Positions 25,923 to 35,374 are shown, numbered from the stretch's first letter. The stretch: 57,617 bases of DNA from Brachyspira murdochii (GCA_020722965.1 DYJT01000004.1:1-57617), one strand, 5' to 3'. Notes: a model not told the origin generated them from the sequence alone. Numbers and translations are program-made.

Positions 25923-27275
25923 ATGAAAAAATATACACTTTTTTATAAATCCTTTTTTGAGAAGGTATTTTTCCTTTTAGTAATTGCTATTTATATAATT
26001 TTTATAACTATTTTATCTCCTGTTTTTTTTGTCTTGATCTTTATAGTCTCAGATACCCGAAGTAGAATAATAAAAAGATTTTTCCCCGTAAGTTTTAAAA
26101 ATAATAAAAAAATAGTTGTTCATGCTTCAAGTGCAGGTGAAGCAATTTTAGCGTACAACCTTTTTGAAGACAAGGTAAATTATACTTTTTTTAATGAAGG
26201 TGCCCTTCAAATATTTGAACAAAAGGGGTTGAATTGTCTTCCACTTCCTTTTGAATCTCTATTTTCAGTTTTGTTCTTCATATTTTTTAATCATTACGAA
26301 AAGTTAATAATCATTGAACAGGAGATATGGCCCTGCTTCCTTTTTTTGAATAGAATTTTTGGTAAAAAAATAGTACTATTAAACTCAAATATGTATGAAA
26401 AAAGCTATAAATTTCAGAAAAAGTTTAAATTTTTATTTTCAAATCTTTTTTCACTTTTTCACATAATATTAGCTAAAAGTGAAGAAGATAAGGATAAACT
26501 TTTATTTTTAAATAAAGATTTAAAAGTTGAAAATCTTCAAAATTTTAAAATTTTATCAACATTAAAATCATCTAGCCTTTTAAATAATATATATAAAGAC
26601 GAAAATAACAGAAAAGATATAAAAAAATTTAAGATTATTCTTTTTTCGTCTTTTCATCTTGAAGAATTCCAGTTGGCACTCGATATAATATCGAGGTTTT
26701 ATAATCAGCAAAATATAAAATTTATTATAGCACCAAGGCATATAAATAAAATAGACTATCTTATTGAAGAAATTAAGAATAGAAATATTTCTTATAATCT
26801 TTTTTCAAAGATAGATAGAAAAATTGGAAGAGATAAAAATGATTCTTTATATTATAAAAGTTTATTTGCACAAATAATCGAAGAATTTTACAATACGCAG
26901 GTTATCATTGTTGATAAATATGGTATATTATCTAATCTTTATAGATATGTTGATCTAGCGGTCATTGGAGGATCTTTTAATAAAAAAGGGGGACAGAATT
27001 TTATTGAGGCGCTATTCCAAAAGACCCATGTAATAATTGGTCCTTCTTATGAAAACTTTTATGATCTGATTGCAGAATTTGAAGGACCATGGCTCGATAT
27101 ATTAGAAAACGCTCAAAGTAATGATGAATTTATTAATTATATATCGAAAAAGATAAGTTTATCTTCAATTATTGATGATAAGGAAATTTCTAATAACTTA
27201 GAACTTAAAATTTTACATATAAAAAAAATAGCCGAAAAACAGAATAAATATATTATAAATTTATTATATCAATAA
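25923..27275 (+). CDS. waaA: 3-deoxy-D-manno-octulosonic acid (Kdo) transferase
   Basis: The family enzyme transfers Kdo from CMP-Kdo to lipid A precursors at the inner membrane. The N-terminal membrane anchor is at about 14-42. The GT30 marks are VVHASSAGEAILAY (catalytic Glu in SAGE), IIEQEIWPCF, a central LNSNMYEKSY and VIGGSFNKKGGQNFIEAL. The protein is diverged (GGQNFIEA where GGHNxxEP is usual), but the order and the 450-residue length fit. It implies lipopolysaccharide or a Kdo-containing lipid and so an outer membrane. No other lipid A genes are adjacent; a SPOR-domain gene follows 37 bases downstream. Confidence 0.87.
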   Translation: MKKYTLFYKSFFEKVFFLLVIAIYIIFITILSPVFFVLIFIVSDTRSRIIKRFFPVSFKNNKKIVVHASSAGEAILAYNLFEDKVNYTFFNEGALQIFEQKGLNCLPLPFESLFSVLFFIFFNHYEKLIIIEQEIWPCFLFLNRIFGKKIVLLNSNMYEKSYKFQKKFKFLFSNLFSLFHIILAKSEEDKDKLLFLNKDLKVENLQNFKILSTLKSSSLLNNIYKDENNRKDIKKFKIILFSSFHLEEFQLALDIISRFYNQQNIKFIIAPRHINKIDYLIEEIKNRNISYNLFSKIDRKIGRDKNDSLYYKSLFAQIIEEFYNTQVIIVDKYGILSNLYRYVDLAVIGGSFNKKGGQNFIEALFQKTHVIIGPSYENFYDLIAEFEGPWLDILENAQSNDEFINYISKKISLSSIIDDKEISNNLELKILHIKKIAEKQNKYIINLLYQ

Positions 27276-27312
27276 GACCAATTTTTAAAAAATTTAATAA
27301 AAGAGAACAAAG

Positions 27313-28077
27313 ATGAAAGACTCCAGGAAGATTATTTTACTATTAATCATTTTGTTTTTTTTAGCAATTTTTTCTCTGTCGATTTTTTCTCAAAATATTT
27401 CAGGATTGGTAGAAATAATAGATCCATCGTTAAATGGGAAAAAGCTAAGCTCGGGATATATATATAATCCAGACGAAAATAGTTGTATAACTTCCAAATA
27501 TAAGATGTTAAGTGTATTATTACTTGAAAATATACTAAATGGAAAAAAAACGATAGTATATGTAATAGATACTAATCCCACATTCAAATATAAAGATTCA
27601 ATTTTAGCAATTTCTTCAAGAGCCGCTAAAGAGCTTGGGCAGACGAGTGATCTTCAGATAGCAGTTAAAATAAGTGTCTTAAAAGAGGGAACAAGCGACC
27701 AAACAGAGCAAACTCAAACCACTCAATCGACAGATCAAACAAACCAACTAACCTCTTCTGAACAACAAGTTCAAACACAAACTACCCAAACGCAGGTTTC
27801 ATCTACAATCCCAATTTTTACCTCTGGGAAGCAGACCAACTTTACATTTTATTATGTTCAAGTCGGTGCTTTTAAAAATAGAGATAATGCAATAGCCATA
27901 GCACAAAAATTAAAAGATCTTGGTTACAGAGTATTTATATATTATAAAGATCTCTATAAAGTAATAATAGGACCATATAATAAGCAAGAAGAAGCAATTG
28001 AAGTAAAGAAAATCTTGTCTAATATTTTTACTAAAGATAAGCCTTTTGTCTTTTCATCAAATTTATTATTTGAATAA
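27313..28077 (+). CDS. SPOR-domain envelope protein
   Basis: A single N-terminal membrane segment or signal (about residues 7-28) is followed by about 90 residues of mixed structure. A Thr/Gln-rich linker lies at about 120-160, and the SPOR domain at about 175-254 begins FYYVQVGAFKNRDNAIAIA and contains YKVIIGPYNKQEEA. SPOR domains bind denuded peptidoglycan glycans, often at division sites. The protein thus probably spans from the inner membrane to the wall. The phosphodiesterase gene starts four bases after its stop. Confidence 0.85.
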   Translation: MKDSRKIILLLIILFFLAIFSLSIFSQNISGLVEIIDPSLNGKKLSSGYIYNPDENSCITSKYKMLSVLLLENILNGKKTIVYVIDTNPTFKYKDSILAISSRAAKELGQTSDLQIAVKISVLKEGTSDQTEQTQTTQSTDQTNQLTSSEQQVQTQTTQTQVSSTIPIFTSGKQTNFTFYYVQVGAFKNRDNAIAIAQKLKDLGYRVFIYYKDLYKVIIGPYNKQEEAIEVKKILSNIFTKDKPFVFSSNLLFE

Positions 28078-28081
28078 GAAT

Positions 28082-28558
28082 ATGGAAAAGATACTTGTTG
28101 TTTCGGATATTCATTATCCAACAAGGCAAAAAAATCCGATTGTTTTAAATAAATTGGAAAATCTGATTAAAGAAGTGGATATAGTCATAGGATGTGGTGA
28201 TTATGTTTCCGAAAACATATTGTATCTTATAAATAGTGTCGCAAAAAAATCTTATCTTGTTAAAGGCAATATGGATTTTTTTGACAATAAGATTCCAGAA
28301 AAATTAATTGTCAAAATTGAAAACCTTGATATTGGCATAATTCATGGGGAAGGAGCACCATTCGGAATCGAAAATAGAATAATTAAAAAATTTGAAAAAA
28401 AACCAGATATAATATTTTTTGGACATACTCATTTTAAACAGGATAAATACATTGATAACATAAGGTTTATAAATCCTGGAGCTTTTTGCGATGCATATTA
28501 TTGTTTAGCAAATATTTTAGATAAAGAAATAAAGGTTCAATTTTGCAGGTTATCTTAA
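28082..28558 (+). CDS. YfcE/MJ0936-type metallophosphoesterase
   Basis: The start chosen is ATG 28082, since the protein then opens with the standard EKILVVSDIHYP; an upstream in-frame start would overlap the SPOR gene. All five metal-binding blocks of the calcineurin-like fold are present: SDIH, GCGDYV, KGNMD, IHGEG and GHTH. Length (158) fits the small YfcE family, which hydrolyses phosphodiesters and whose natural substrate is usually unknown. It overlaps the convergent gene at its 3' end by nine bases. Confidence 0.9.
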   Translation: MEKILVVSDIHYPTRQKNPIVLNKLENLIKEVDIVIGCGDYVSENILYLINSVAKKSYLVKGNMDFFDNKIPEKLIVKIENLDIGIIHGEGAPFGIENRIIKKFEKKPDIIFFGHTHFKQDKYIDNIRFINPGAFCDAYYCLANILDKEIKVQFCRLS

Positions 28559-29071
28559 TAAATCCAAAATAGTAGTGGAAGAATTTTCTTTAAAACTATT
28601 GGGTAGCATGTTGTAAATAGAATTAGTTATAGATTTTAACTCTTTTTCACTAATTGCGATAATAGAGTTGGTGTTTTCATTCAAAATACTGTTAATATTT
28701 GTTCTTATCTGCTGAATTTTAGATTCATAGTTTTTAATCAAGGCTGAAAGATCATTTTTTTGGTTAAATATTTCCTGCTTTTCTTCTTTTGAAAAAAGGG
28801 GGATATTATTGTAACTAGCATTTGTTATGACATTTGAATCCCCATTTTTCTGAAATAAAGATATAGAAGAAATTTTCATCTGCATCTGAGAGACAAATTC
28901 CTGTAAAGAGAAGGTAGATCTGTAAGTATTTTTTTTAGTAAAAATAGGTGAAGATTTGTTTTGAGTTGAACTTTCAGAAACATTTTTCACATTTGCCGTT
29001 TTGTTGGTTTTTGAAACTTCCACATTTTGAGTAAGTTTAGAATTTACTACTTGACTTTGTGTTATCTTCAT
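28550..29071 (-). CDS. Hypothetical Ser/Asn/Lys-rich protein (173 aa)
   Basis: GGGAGGTT lies just upstream of the ATG, which supports real translation. The first 50 residues are polar and probably disordered. The rest is predicted helical with a coiled-coil-like stretch at about 105-140 (KNDLSALIKNYESKIQQIR) and a hydrophobic C-terminal end (TTILDLLR). There is no signal peptide. I do not recognise a family; the layout resembles small flagellar or secretion accessory proteins, but that is only an impression. It stands alone on the minus strand. Confidence 0.6.
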   Translation of the reverse strand: MKITQSQVVNSKLTQNVEVSKTNKTANVKNVSESSTQNKSSPIFTKKNTYRSTFSLQEFVSQMQMKISSISLFQKNGDSNVITNASYNNIPLFSKEEKQEIFNQKNDLSALIKNYESKIQQIRTNINSILNENTNSIIAISEKELKSITNSIYNMLPNSFKENSSTTILDLLR

Positions 29072-29214
29072 AAGAACCTCCCTGTCTAATCAAATATTAA
29101 TTTATCTTTTATAAAAAGTCAAATAAATATAACCTAAGCACTGAATAATTTAATTATTCTCTTTTAATTTTAATAAATTTGTATATTTTTGTTCAAAATA
29201 GTTCAAAATACAAA

Positions 29215-29934
29215 ATGAAGAAAATATTTTATTTATTTTTATTAATTTCTATCTGTCTTATTTTTTTTTCTTTGCAGATAAATAATAAGAAGATATTGAA
29301 TGTCGCATACTTGAATCAAAAATATCCATACTTTTATTTAAAGAATGATAATATCACTGATATCACTAATTGGGATAATTTTAATGGTATCGAACATACT
29401 ATTTTAAAAGAATTAGCCAAAAAATTAGAATTAAAAATCAATCTATCTTTTTACGATAAGACTAAAGACTATGATATTATAATAGGAGGTATAATTTACT
29501 CAAAACAGATAGAGCAGATTTTTAAATCATATTCTTTTATAAAATATTTTATTGATTCTATTTCTGTTTATTGTCTGTCACAAAATAATTTGGATATTGA
29601 TACCTTCAAAAAGGCAGATGGCAGTGTGATTGGAGTGATAATGTATTCATATGCTTACTATCTGATTAAACAATATATTCCAAAGATAAAGATCTACGCA
29701 TATAAAGAAGATATTTTACAGGATCTTCTCGAAGGGAAGGTTTTATATATTATAGTAGACGATAACTATTTTATATTCCCCCCTTCGTTTAAGCAAAAGG
29801 TAAAAAAAGTAAGTATTTTGTATAGAGAGCAGATAGGAATTCTTGTTTCAAGATTAAAAAGTAATTTCATTAAAGAATTAGATAATATTATCAATAATTT
29901 AAACATAATGGAGCTATTAAAATGGTTAGAATAG
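29215..29934 (+). CDS. Periplasmic solute-binding-like protein (SBP family 3 fold)
   Basis: ATG 29215 is preferred over a TTG twelve codons earlier because the signal peptide (MKKIFYLFLLISICLIFFSL) then begins properly. The mature part follows the family 3 binding-protein pattern: an opening LNVAYLNQKYPYFYLK, then GIEHTILKELAKKLEL, then a YDIIIGGI segment. At 239 residues it is of normal size. No permease or ATPase genes flank it. It may be an orphan receptor or carry a non-transport function. It overlaps the following oxidoreductase gene by 13 bases. Confidence 0.65.
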   Translation: MKKIFYLFLLISICLIFFSLQINNKKILNVAYLNQKYPYFYLKNDNITDITNWDNFNGIEHTILKELAKKLELKINLSFYDKTKDYDIIIGGIIYSKQIEQIFKSYSFIKYFIDSISVYCLSQNNLDIDTFKKADGSVIGVIMYSYAYYLIKQYIPKIKIYAYKEDILQDLLEGKVLYIIVDDNYFIFPPSFKQKVKKVSILYREQIGILVSRLKSNFIKELDNIINNLNIMELLKWLE

Positions 29935-30911
29935 GTGTTATTGGTGTTGGACACATGGGTGAATACCATGTAAATATTATTAAACTGCTTGAAAATCTTG
30001 GTTTGGTCAAATTCATAGGTATATATGATATAGATAATAATAGAATGCATTTTATATCGAGCAAATATAATGTTAAAGAATATCAAACATCTGATGATTT
30101 GCTTAAAGATGTAGATTGTGTCACATGTGCGGTTAATACCAATCAACATTACCTAGTGGCAAAAAAGGTACTAAATGCAAAAGTTCATCTTTTAATTGAA
30201 AAACCATTCACAACAAAGTATCAAGAAGCACAGGAACTTGTAGAAATCGCCAGAAAATACAATTTAAAGTTGCAGGTAGGTCATATAGAAAGATTTAATG
30301 GAGTAATTCAGGAATTAAAAAAAAGATATTTAAAAAAGACCATATATATAGAAGCAGTAAGGATGAACCCCTATGGTAAAAAAGATAGGGATACCGGTGT
30401 AATATTGGATTTAATGATTCACGATATTGATATAATATTAAATTATTTTAATGAAGAGATTAAGGAGATAACATGTTTTGCTAAAAAAATTTATACACAA
30501 TATGAAGATTTTGCAGTCGCAAATCTTCTTTTTTCCTCGGGTCTAATCGCTAACTTTAAGTGTTCAAGAGCCTCTTATTTGAAAAACAGAACACTGGCAA
30601 TTTCTCAGGAATCTAATTACTTATTTTTAAATTACGATACAAAAGAGATTGAGATATATAGGAATACAAGTACAAGGTTTGAGGTGGAACAAAAAGAGTT
30701 AATTTATTATAGAGGTGGTTTCGTTGAAAGGATAACTGTTCATGAAGAGAATGCCTTGAAAGATGAAATCGTTTATTTTATAAACACAGTTGAAGAAAAG
30801 GAATCTCAGAAATTTGATAACGACAATGATCTAACTGTATTGAAAACGGCTCTTTCAATAATTAAAACGGCAAGTAAAACATGTGATATCCCTTATGAGG
30901 GAGATATTTAA
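29922..30911 (+). CDS. Gfo/Idh/MocA-family NAD(P)-dependent oxidoreductase
   Basis: The Rossmann start RIGVIGVGHMGEYHV has the GxGxxG signature. LIEKPFTTK carries the EKP motif with the catalytic lysine, and LMIHDIDIILNYF holds the conserved histidine region. At 329 residues it matches the family, which acts on sugars, inositols and UDP-sugars; UDP-GlcNAc 3-dehydrogenase (GnnA) is one relative. The substrate cannot be read from sequence. GGAG lies about eight bases before ATG 29922. The asd gene follows after a 92-base gap containing a dead copy of its own start region. Confidence 0.88.
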   Translation: MVRIGVIGVGHMGEYHVNIIKLLENLGLVKFIGIYDIDNNRMHFISSKYNVKEYQTSDDLLKDVDCVTCAVNTNQHYLVAKKVLNAKVHLLIEKPFTTKYQEAQELVEIARKYNLKLQVGHIERFNGVIQELKKRYLKKTIYIEAVRMNPYGKKDRDTGVILDLMIHDIDIILNYFNEEIKEITCFAKKIYTQYEDFAVANLLFSSGLIANFKCSRASYLKNRTLAISQESNYLFLNYDTKEIEIYRNTSTRFEVEQKELIYYRGGFVERITVHEENALKDEIVYFINTVEEKESQKFDNDNDLTVLKTALSIIKTASKTCDIPYEGDI

Positions 30912-30920
30912 ATTATCTAA

Positions 30921-30954
30921 GCAGAAATTGATATAGACATAGTTGTTATTGGTG
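30921..30954 (+). repeat. Degenerate duplicate of the asd translation start region
   Basis: These 34 bases match 30992-31025 (ribosome binding site and first codons of asd) at 29 positions, 71 bases apart. In this copy GGAG has become GCAG and the ATG has become ATA, and the frame stops after seven codons (DIVVIGV then TAA). It looks like a dead partial duplication. Confidence 0.75.
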
Positions 30955-31003
30955 TATAACTATTAGCCTCTTTGATAATAAATATAAATAAGGAGAAATT
31001 GAT

Positions 31004-32029
31004 ATGAACATAGCGGTTATTGGTGCTACTGGCCTTGTTGGTAAAAAGATGATAGAACTTCTTGAAAGTTCAGATATATCAATAGATAATATATACTTTT
31101 TTGCATCAGAAAGATCAAAAGGGCAAGCTATCTTTTTTAGATTAGATAAAATTTTTGTAGAAGAATTGACTGATGAAAATCTTTTAAATAAAAAACTGGA
31201 TGTAGCTTTTATAGCCTCTGGAAATGACATTTCAGAAAAGTATTCACCTTACCTTGCCCAAAGAGGAACTTATGTAATCGATAAATCTTCTAGATTTAGA
31301 CTGGAAAAAGAAATTCCATTAATAGTTCCAGAAGTCAATTTTAGTGCTATAAAAGACCAGGATAGGATAATAGCAAACCCAAATTGCACCACAATACCCT
31401 TAGCTATGGCCTTATCTCCAATAAAAAAAGATTTTGGATTGAAAAAGGTGTTTGTCGCAACTTATCAATCTATCAGCGGAGCTGGTAAAGAAGCCTTAAA
31501 TGACTATTTAAATCAGTTAAAGGATGTAGCAGAAGGGAAAAACCCGGTTTCTTCATATTTTAGTTTTCCGATTCTTGGAAATCTTATTCCACAGATAGAT
31601 TCATTCTATACTTCTGGCGACTTAACTGGATTTACAAAGGAAGAGGGTAAATTAATTTATGAATTAAGAAAAATTTTAAAAAAAGATGATTTTTTCATAG
31701 ATACAATAAATGTTAGAGTTCCAGTTAAAATAGGACATTCTGAAGCTGTTTTTGTCGAGACAGAAAAAGAGTGCAATGTTGACGATATAAAAAAATCACT
31801 TACCAAAATGGAAAATTTAGTCTTGTTGGATGATTTTAAAAACAGTCTATATCCAATGCCTTATTATCTGGAAGATACAGATGCCACTTATGTTGGAAGG
31901 ATAAAACAAAATATGGAAAGCAAAAATAATTTTTCCTTCTGGATTGTTTCGGATAATTTAAGAAGAGGAGCAGCCTATAATGCTTTTGCTATATTCAAGA
32001 AACTTTTAATAAATGGTAAAATCTCTTGA
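31004..32029 (+). CDS. asd: Aspartate-semialdehyde dehydrogenase
   Basis: It reduces aspartyl phosphate to aspartate semialdehyde, the branch point to lysine, diaminopimelate, threonine and methionine. NIAVIGATGLVGKKMIELL is the NADP-binding start and IANPNCTTIPLAMAL contains the catalytic cysteine. SISGAGKEALNDYLNQL and RVPVKIGHSEAVF hold further substrate residues. At 341 residues it is of normal length. AGGAG lies eight bases before ATG 31004. A degenerate copy of this start region lies 71 bases upstream. Confidence 0.96.
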   Translation: MNIAVIGATGLVGKKMIELLESSDISIDNIYFFASERSKGQAIFFRLDKIFVEELTDENLLNKKLDVAFIASGNDISEKYSPYLAQRGTYVIDKSSRFRLEKEIPLIVPEVNFSAIKDQDRIIANPNCTTIPLAMALSPIKKDFGLKKVFVATYQSISGAGKEALNDYLNQLKDVAEGKNPVSSYFSFPILGNLIPQIDSFYTSGDLTGFTKEEGKLIYELRKILKKDDFFIDTINVRVPVKIGHSEAVFVETEKECNVDDIKKSLTKMENLVLLDDFKNSLYPMPYYLEDTDATYVGRIKQNMESKNNFSFWIVSDNLRRGAAYNAFAIFKKLLINGKIS

Positions 32030-32111
32030 AAAATATTTTTATTAATATTGAAAAAATTTAATAAAATAATATTATTATTACGACAATAAAATTATAGAAA
32101 AAGGAGAGAAA

Positions 32112-33002
32112 ATGCTTCAGTCTTTATCTTTTTTACTTTCAAAATCTAAAAATTTAAATAAAAATGCAATTATTGCAGGTGCTAATGATTCGCATGTTCT
32201 TGAAGCCGTTAAAAAAGCTAAGGCAGAGGGGATAATTAATCCAATACTTATAGGTGAAAAGATTAAAATAGAGCAGCTAGCGAAGGAAATTGGTTATGAT
32301 ATTTCTAGCACCCAAATTATCGATGTTTCTGGTGAGGTTAATATTGCGAAAAAAGCTATTGAGATGATGCATAATGATGAAGCAGATTTGTTAATTAAAG
32401 GCTTAATCAATACAGCAGTTATATTGAAGTGGGTTTTAAATAAAGATTATAATCTTAACTTAGGTAAAGTTCTATCGCATGTTGCCTTAATGGAAATTCC
32501 AAAAAGAGATAAAATACTTTTTATCTCTGATGCAGCACTAAATATTCTTCCTGACATTGAACAAAAAATTTCTATAACCGAAAATGCTATAAATCTAGCA
32601 AGAAAGCTAGGTTATGAAAAGCCTAAAGTAGCCATTTTATCTTCAAATGAAAAGGTTAGTGATAAACTTGTCTCATCAAAAGATGCTGCTATTATTTCCA
32701 AGATGGGTGAAAGAAATAGCTTTGGACCGGTTATTATAGATGGCCCTCTGGCTTTAGATATCGCAATATCTAAAGAGGCTCTGGATTTAAAGGGTATTGC
32801 TTCCCCTGTAGAAGGAGATGCAGATATATTAATTCTTCCAAATATTGATGCGGCAAATGCCCTTTATAAATCACTTATTTATTTTGCAGACGCCGAAACT
32901 GCTGGAGTTATTGTTGGCTCAAGAAAACCTGTTGTGGTTACTTCTAGAGCCGATTCGGCAATCTCAAAACTTTATTCTATTGCACTTGCCTCATTGTTAT
33001 AA
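32112..33002 (+). CDS. ptb: Phosphate butyryltransferase (PTA/PTB family)
   Basis: The 296-residue length and the lack of extra domains favour phosphate butyryltransferase over phosphate acetyltransferase. The C-terminal core reads VEGDADILILPNIDAANALY, followed by AETAGVIVGSRKPVVVTSRA, as in clostridial Ptb. GPLALDIAISKEA is the other family block. It would interconvert butyryl-CoA (or branched-chain acyl-CoA) and the acyl phosphate. No butyrate kinase gene is adjacent, so the partner kinase must lie elsewhere. AGGAGAG precedes the ATG. A lipoprotein gene follows after 15 bases. Confidence 0.88.
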   Translation: MLQSLSFLLSKSKNLNKNAIIAGANDSHVLEAVKKAKAEGIINPILIGEKIKIEQLAKEIGYDISSTQIIDVSGEVNIAKKAIEMMHNDEADLLIKGLINTAVILKWVLNKDYNLNLGKVLSHVALMEIPKRDKILFISDAALNILPDIEQKISITENAINLARKLGYEKPKVAILSSNEKVSDKLVSSKDAAIISKMGERNSFGPVIIDGPLALDIAISKEALDLKGIASPVEGDADILILPNIDAANALYKSLIYFADAETAGVIVGSRKPVVVTSRADSAISKLYSIALASLL

Positions 33003-33017
33003 AATGAAGGAGTTTTT

Positions 33018-33602
33018 ATGAAAAGATATTTTTTAATAGTTCTATTCATTTTTATCGTTATTATCCTTTATTCGGCTGGATGTTCTAAAACTACTACAAC
33101 GACTACAACAGATCAACAAACAACACAGACTCAACAAACTCAAACAACATCTACTCAGCCACCAGAGATACTGAAAGAAAAAGAATATCAGGGAATTACA
33201 TATGAAAATGTTCCATCTGATTTAAATTTAGAAAAAATGACTGAAGATTTAACATCTTTTTTCGCTGAATATGAAGAAACAGTTCTATCTAAAAATTATG
33301 ATAAATGGCTAACAATGATTTCCGAAAAATATAAAGCAAAATATGGTGATCCTAAATCTTTAGAAAAACTAAAATTGACACTTTATGGTATTTATAATTT
33401 AAAGGATTATTTTTTTAATGTTGTATATCAATCAAGAATTCAACTTAATCAGGGTAAACCATTGCAGATATTTAAGGTTTCATTTGTCGATTCAATTACC
33501 AAAGCGATAGTAAATGTTAAATTCGAAGACAAATTACTTACATATTTTTTTATCTATGAGAATGATGGTTGGAAAATAGGGGTACCAGAAGATTTTGAAT
33601 GA
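33018..33602 (+). CDS. Lipoprotein with Thr/Gln-rich linker (194 aa)
   Basis: The signal peptide ends in a lipobox (YSAGC, Cys at about residue 22). A Thr/Gln-rich linker of about 25 residues (TTTDQQTTQTQQTQTT) follows. The folded part (about 55-194) contains FFAEYEETVLSKNYDKWLTM and ends with a strand-rich WKIGVPEDFE, reminiscent of NTF2-like domains, though I would not insist on it. AAGGAG precedes the ATG. The next gene, a HEAT-repeat protein, follows closely. Confidence 0.75.
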   Translation: MKRYFLIVLFIFIVIILYSAGCSKTTTTTTTDQQTTQTQQTQTTSTQPPEILKEKEYQGITYENVPSDLNLEKMTEDLTSFFAEYEETVLSKNYDKWLTMISEKYKAKYGDPKSLEKLKLTLYGIYNLKDYFFNVVYQSRIQLNQGKPLQIFKVSFVDSITKAIVNVKFEDKLLTYFFIYENDGWKIGVPEDFE

Positions 33603-33640
33603 TTGAATTAAATCAAAAATTATACAAATTGGAGGAATTG

Positions 33641-34330
33641 ATGAAAAGGACTTTGGGTTTATTTTTATTAATTGTATTAATCTGTTCTTATCCCCTTTTT
33701 GCACAGGAAAGTTCTAATGATCCATATACCGCTCAACAACCTGATCAAATAACATTAGAGGAGCTTTTTTTAGGTCTTCAGAATATTCCTATAGAATACT
33801 TTGAGGAGATGATAATTTCCGCAAACAATCATGATGCATTGATGATGATTGTAACAATTCTGGCTCAAAATAATGATCCTCAATCAATCGAATTATTAAT
33901 AAGGTTAATAGATCCAAATTATGTGCAAATGGTTAATGGACAGGTAATAAATGATTGGTGGGATGTAAAGGTTGAAGCGATAATAGCTTTAGGGAAGATG
34001 AAAGCAAAAGAAGCTGTTCCTGCTCTCATCAAAATATTGCAAACATCTAATGACCCCATAGTAAAAGCATATGCTGCGATGGCTTTAGGCCAAATTGGTG
34101 ATAAGAGCGCTGTCGATACTATGTTGATACAGTTACAGATTGTTATGGCTTCATGGAAATCGGAAAATTTACCATTATTATATGGTTTGATAGTAGGTCT
34201 TGGAGATCTGGGAGATCCAAAGGCAGTACCTGTTCTTTTGCAGATTTCTCAAGGGCCATATCCCGCTTTTATAAGACAGGTGGCTGTTGCATCTCTTAAA
34301 AAGGTTAGCACAAGTGGTAGTGGAAGTTAG
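33641..34330 (+). CDS. Exported HEAT-repeat protein (229 aa)
   Basis: ATG 33641 is chosen because GGAGG lies five bases upstream and a signal peptide then starts the protein (MKRTLGLFLLIVLICS, cleavage near LFAQE). An in-frame ATG at 33599 overlapping the previous gene is less likely. At least three HEAT/PBS-lyase-type repeats are visible: AIIALGKMKAKEAVPALI, AAMALGQIGDKSAVDTML and LIVGLGDLGDPKAVPVLL. Such proteins act as periplasmic scaffolds; the partner is unknown. Its stop abuts the stop of the convergent neuB-like gene. Confidence 0.83.
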   Translation: MKRTLGLFLLIVLICSYPLFAQESSNDPYTAQQPDQITLEELFLGLQNIPIEYFEEMIISANNHDALMMIVTILAQNNDPQSIELLIRLIDPNYVQMVNGQVINDWWDVKVEAIIALGKMKAKEAVPALIKILQTSNDPIVKAYAAMALGQIGDKSAVDTMLIQLQIVMASWKSENLPLLYGLIVGLGDLGDPKAVPVLLQISQGPYPAFIRQVAVASLKKVSTSGSGS

Positions 34331-35374
34331 CTAATTCTTTACATCTTTAACAGTAATATGTTGATCTTTTTCTATAATTTTGATCGCTTTTTTGTTTATT
34401 ATTTTATAATATAATTGAACATCATTATTTCCCAGATTTGGCCTTCTAGAAACTATATATTCGGGCTTAATTAAACTATTTTTCTCAATTTTTTGTGATG
34501 CATATAGTCCTTTTCTTGCGTATGTCAATTCTTTATATTCTTTTTCACTTATTTTTAATCTGCCATCACCATGATAATATGGGTAATTTTTCATTGCATT
34601 TTTGATTTGGACAAATTCTTCTGGTAACATAGATATTGGATTATCTGCCTCTTTGTTTTCTCTACTATCTGTAAAATGTTTCTCAATTATTTTTGCATCA
34701 TAAGAAAGAGATATAATTGATGGAACAATAGATATGCTATGATCCGAAAAACCAGTTTCTACTTTAAATTTTTTCTTTAAATATTTAATTCTTTTTAAAT
34801 TCATCTCTTTTGATTGAACTGGATATTCAACAATGCAATATAGTAAATAAATCTCACAGAAACCTTTAAAAAACGAAATTGCCTTTTTTATTTCTCTATC
34901 CGTCGCTATCCCAGTAGAGATAATTACAGGGTAGTGCAAATTCTTATTTATCCTTGATAAATAATCAAGAAGAGGAATGTCAGTAATTTCTCCCGATGCA
35001 ATTTTTATGAAAGAAAATGTCTTAAAATCTTGAAATTGATATTTTTCAAAAAAAAGTTTAGCATCCTCAACAGAAAAAAATGAGCTTCCCCATCTATAAC
35101 CATTTTCATCGTTAAAGTTAAATAGATTTAAATATTGTTTTTCATTTAGTTGTAATGAATTTATCTCTTTAATTAGATTGGTATTATCTAATGAAAGTAC
35201 TTTTAAGTAAGAGCTTAAATTTATCAGATTTTCGGCATTGAAAAATTGATATTTTAAATAGTCGGCTCCACTATCAATTGCAAGCTTTGATAAAAATTTT
35301 GCCCTTTCAAGTGATCCTGCAAAATTGCAACCTATTTCAGCAATTAAAGATGGTATAGAAAGATTTTTAATCAT
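34331..35374 (-). CDS. NeuB-family sialic/pseudaminic acid synthase
   Basis: NeuB enzymes condense phosphoenolpyruvate with an N-acetylated amino sugar. The TIM barrel opens with SLIAEIGCNFAGSLERAKFL and contains VIISTGIATDREI, GFSDHSISIVPSI and IIEKHFTDSRENKEADN. A C-terminal SAF domain (about 285-347) starts near ARKGLYASQKI. At 347 residues it is typical. Whether it makes sialic, legionaminic or pseudaminic acid is unclear. No other sugar-acid genes are adjacent; it follows, with an eight-base overlap, a small Cys-containing protein. Confidence 0.87.
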   Translation of the reverse strand: MIKNLSIPSLIAEIGCNFAGSLERAKFLSKLAIDSGADYLKYQFFNAENLINLSSYLKVLSLDNTNLIKEINSLQLNEKQYLNLFNFNDENGYRWGSSFFSVEDAKLFFEKYQFQDFKTFSFIKIASGEITDIPLLDYLSRINKNLHYPVIISTGIATDREIKKAISFFKGFCEIYLLYCIVEYPVQSKEMNLKRIKYLKKKFKVETGFSDHSISIVPSIISLSYDAKIIEKHFTDSRENKEADNPISMLPEEFVQIKNAMKNYPYYHGDGRLKISEKEYKELTYARKGLYASQKIEKNSLIKPEYIVSRRPNLGNNDVQLYYKIINKKAIKIIEKDQHITVKDVKN

